64,000 nt of DNA, taken from positions 1-64,000 of the forward strand of contig CAJTCL010000012.1 in assembly GCA_910575005.1 (NCBI GenBank), given 5' to 3'. Position numbers and translations under genes: made by a program. Origin of the DNA: Lachnospiraceae bacterium. Its GTDB lineage: Bacteria > Bacillota > Clostridia > Lachnospirales > Lachnospiraceae. The number at the start of each line of letters is the position of its first letter. Positions within the stretch are counted from its first letter, which is position 1. This document shows, in pieces, positions 61,916 to 64,000 of the stretch. The notes under the pieces were generated by a model, which made no database searches, was not told the origin of the DNA, and was given only the letters and a program-made list of their open reading frames with translations.

Positions 61916-62808
61916 TCGCTCCTCTGATAAGAATCCAGAAAATGGCGGCGTTCTCCCTGTTCCTTATAGGCTATTACTGTACTTAAATTCACATTTTCCA
62001 CACTTCTAAAAATATTTGCCTCCACAAATGGATTCTTCTGTTTCATTTCTGCAATTAACTGCTTGATTTCCATACGTTTTGATTTGTTCTCATCCTCAGG
62101 CTCACGGACTGCACAGGCTTCTGTAAATCGACAGGCACACTGAAGAAAATGCAGACGATTGTAATCACGCCAATGTTTGATATCATCCTCCCTGATATAG
62201 TACATCGGACGAATCAATTCCATACCCTGAAAATTCGTACTATGCAATTTGGGCATCATCGTCTGTACCTGTCCCCCATAGAGCATTCCCATCAAAATCG
62301 TCTCAATCACATCATCATAATGATGTCCCAATGCAATCTTATTACAGCCCAATTCTCTGGCCTGATGGTAGAGATGTCCTCTGCGCATTCTGGCACAAAG
62401 ATAACAGGGAGATTTCTCAATCTCATACACTGCATCAAAAATCTCTGTCTCAAAAACCTTGATCGGAATCCCCATTTTTGCTGCATTCTCCTCAATCAGA
62501 CTTCGGTTCCTGGGCAGATAGCCAGGATCCATCACCAGAAATTCCAGTTCAAAGGATACTTTGCGGTGCTTCTGCAATTCCTGAAATAATTTTGCCATCA
62601 ACATAGAATCCTTGCCGCCGGAAATACAGACTGCAATCCGGTCTCTCTCCTGTATAAGCTGATAATCCCGCACTGCCTTGGCAAAGCGGGAAAATAGCTG
62701 TTTATGAAATTTTTTGCGAATACTTTTTTCTATTTCCTCTGCTGTCTTTTCTTCTAATCTTTGTGACCGCAAAGAATTAATTTCTGATTCTTCTACCTTA
62801 TGCTCCAT
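61912..62808 (-). CDS. TtcA-like PP-loop ATPase / tRNA thiolation protein
   Basis: 298 residues. PP-loop SGGKDSMLMAKLF near residue 63; cysteine pair PCYLCARMRRGHLY and a third Cys region CACRFTEAC, the pattern of TtcA-type iron-sulfur proteins that thiolate cytidine 32 of tRNA. HHYDDVIETILM is also family-typical. As the first gene of an operon with E1-like and JAMM proteins it may instead serve sulfur transfer in that pathway; both are possible. Confidence 0.85.
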   Translation of the reverse strand: MEHKVEESEINSLRSQRLEEKTAEEIEKSIRKKFHKQLFSRFAKAVRDYQLIQERDRIAVCISGGKDSMLMAKLFQELQKHRKVSFELEFLVMDPGYLPRNRSLIEENAAKMGIPIKVFETEIFDAVYEIEKSPCYLCARMRRGHLYHQARELGCNKIALGHHYDDVIETILMGMLYGGQVQTMMPKLHSTNFQGMELIRPMYYIREDDIKHWRDYNRLHFLQCACRFTEACAVREPEDENKSKRMEIKQLIAEMKQKNPFVEANIFRSVENVNLSTVIAYKEQGERRHFLDSYQRSE

Positions 62809-62906
62809 GCTATTTCTCCTCTGTCAATAGTTCAAATGTCAGCGATATTCACTGCCCATTATACGAATCCAGCAAAGAAATAGCAAGAGCAATTTTAATA
62901 TTATAA

Positions 62907-63983
62907 CTATCTCTCTGTATATTGATAGGTTCGAAGAATCAACCTACCATTATCCTGTAACGTATAAGTCTCAATATACGCGGTATCTTCATCATCTCCA
63001 CTGCGAACGCTGCGTACTTTAGCTAATCCTTCTTCATCTCTTTCAGAGATAAATTCTGGCATGATGGTTCCTGAAGAACCCATCCCGTTTTCTCCTATGG
63101 TATAATCATACTCAAACGCTCCTTTGGCATTCGGTGCAATCTCTATCTCTGTTATCAACTTCGTTTTCTCATTAAAATCTGCCAATTTCCACTCGCTGAC
63201 TTCCTTTGAGACCTTGTTACATAAACTCTCCTCTGAGATACTTTCCTCTTCCTTGGCTTCTTGCCCAGACAATTCTGACTGCAAGGTTTTTAAATACTCC
63301 TCTGCTGCTTGTTTGTCTGCCTTTTCCTGATCGAAAGGCAGCGTAAATAATGCATTGACGCCTTGATAAGATTCATTTCTGCTGATCACTCCACTATTCT
63401 CGTCATACTGATATGCCTCTATATTATAGAAGTTTCCATCACTAACACAGAGATATACCTCGCGATCTGCAAACATTTCCACATTATCACACTCTGCAAT
63501 CCGGTATTGAATACCATCCTCGACCATCTCGAAATATGACCCATTCATGGTTATAATATTGTAATCTTTGGGATTCAATCCCTGAATCAGCGGCGATACC
63601 AAAAAGGGATCCTTACCATAATCATCATCACTGGTATCAGGTCTTTTTGTACCATCAGCATTTTCAATGGCTGTCACCACATAAGTTCTGTTGTCCTGCA
63701 GATTTCCAGCATAATCTGTACTGATATATTGACTGAGATTTTTGCCTGATACTATGCCTAATAATGTAATTCGATATTTTCCACATTCCTGAACTTCATT
63801 GACTGCCACCGCGTCTTCTCCACGAAAGGCTTCTGCCAGTTTTAAATCTTCTGCTACCTCGGCCACCTGATCTGGAGTCAGATATTTCCATGCCGCATAC
63901 ACCGTTGCAGAGCCTGCAAAAATTACCAATGCTGCCAACAATGCTGCCGCCGGAACTCTTATTCTGTTGCTATTTTTATCCAT
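62907..63983 (-). CDS. Membrane-anchored extracytoplasmic protein, unknown function
   Basis: 358 residues. Short basic cytoplasmic N-terminus, one TM helix (about 11-31, VPAAALLAALVIFAGSATVY), then an acidic, Ser/Thr/Asp-rich external region. The arrangement (TM helix, then YAAWKYLTPDQVAEVAEDLK and CGKYRITLLGIVSGKNLSQY) resembles the DUF4179-type anti-sigma-like proteins of Clostridia, in which the sigma gene lies upstream; the window ends before that point. AAAGGAG stands before ATG. Confidence 0.6.
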   Translation of the reverse strand: MDKNSNRIRVPAAALLAALVIFAGSATVYAAWKYLTPDQVAEVAEDLKLAEAFRGEDAVAVNEVQECGKYRITLLGIVSGKNLSQYISTDYAGNLQDNRTYVVTAIENADGTKRPDTSDDDYGKDPFLVSPLIQGLNPKDYNIITMNGSYFEMVEDGIQYRIAECDNVEMFADREVYLCVSDGNFYNIEAYQYDENSGVISRNESYQGVNALFTLPFDQEKADKQAAEEYLKTLQSELSGQEAKEEESISEESLCNKVSKEVSEWKLADFNEKTKLITEIEIAPNAKGAFEYDYTIGENGMGSSGTIMPEFISERDEEGLAKVRSVRSGDDEDTAYIETYTLQDNGRLILRTYQYTER

Positions 63984-64000
63984 ATGTGCTCTCTCCTTTT

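Noticed and set aside
1-64000. tRNA and rRNA genes
   Set aside because: I looked for tRNA-like arms in the gaps and found only the tRNA-like domain of tmRNA; no rRNA sequence is present.

Overview
The window looks like chromosomal DNA of a low-to-moderate GC anaerobic Firmicute, most likely a gut Lachnospiraceae (Clostridia). The basis is gene order and content: the DUF177-rpmF-ackA and rnc-smc-ftsY blocks, a stand-alone AICAR transformylase next to a PurO-type IMP cyclohydrolase, a CZB-type soluble chemoreceptor, TmcAL, and a tmRNA tag ending AEDNLAIAA. I cannot name the species. Apart from short plus-strand islands (5.1-6.0, 18.7-20.4, 50.0-51.6 kb), nearly all genes are on the minus strand.

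Layout. 0-6.1 kb is an accessory, decayed region. It holds mobilisation-type small proteins, an HxlR regulator facing a truncated radical SAM gene, and the rump of an integrative element (P4/D5-type primase-helicase, excisionase, XRE repressor) with no integrase. 6.1-17.9 kb is core: ilvA, ftsY, smc, rnc, acpP, plsX, a DUF624 protein, rpmF, DUF177, ackA and a GNAT. 18-20.5 kb has a GNAT pseudogene, an orphan gene behind an operator-like inverted repeat, and tmcAL. 20.6-24.4 kb is a two-gene SPFH/TIR module, the best candidate for an undescribed system. 24.4-26.5 kb holds the last two steps of purine synthesis as separate genes. 26.6-33.2 kb has signalling genes: CheV, a lipoprotein, a histidine kinase/response regulator pair, a membrane protein and a chemoreceptor. 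ssrA (tmRNA) lies at 33.6-34.0 kb. 34-39.1 kb is an ABC-2 transporter with its own two-component system. 39.6-45.8 kb is a type I restriction-modification operon. 46.3-49.7 kb is gap-pgk-tpiA. 50-51.6 kb pairs a ribbon-helix-helix regulator with a PHP phosphatase. 51.7-57.9 kb is one giant secreted protein with two GH30 domains. 58-62.8 kb is a sulfur-assimilation cluster: cysK, metY, a JAMM protease, a ThiF/MoeB-like E1 and a TtcA-like PP-loop protein.

Three structures are not explained by the gene list. (1) A ~120-bp 5'-leader cassette is repeated directly in front of acpP, purH and tpiA. Each copy contains a 14-codon upstream ORF with its own Shine-Dalgarno sequence, and each ends in the same CTTGGTG-AAAT-ATG start region. 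(2) Small MITE-like elements with GTAACTATTYAGA termini recur at 15.0, 26.5, 33.3 and 36.9 kb. (3) Palindromic or repeated operator candidates flank near-consensus promoters at 1.33, 18.55-18.64 and 49.9-50.0 kb.

All functional calls come from reading motifs. No database search, folding program or alignment was run.
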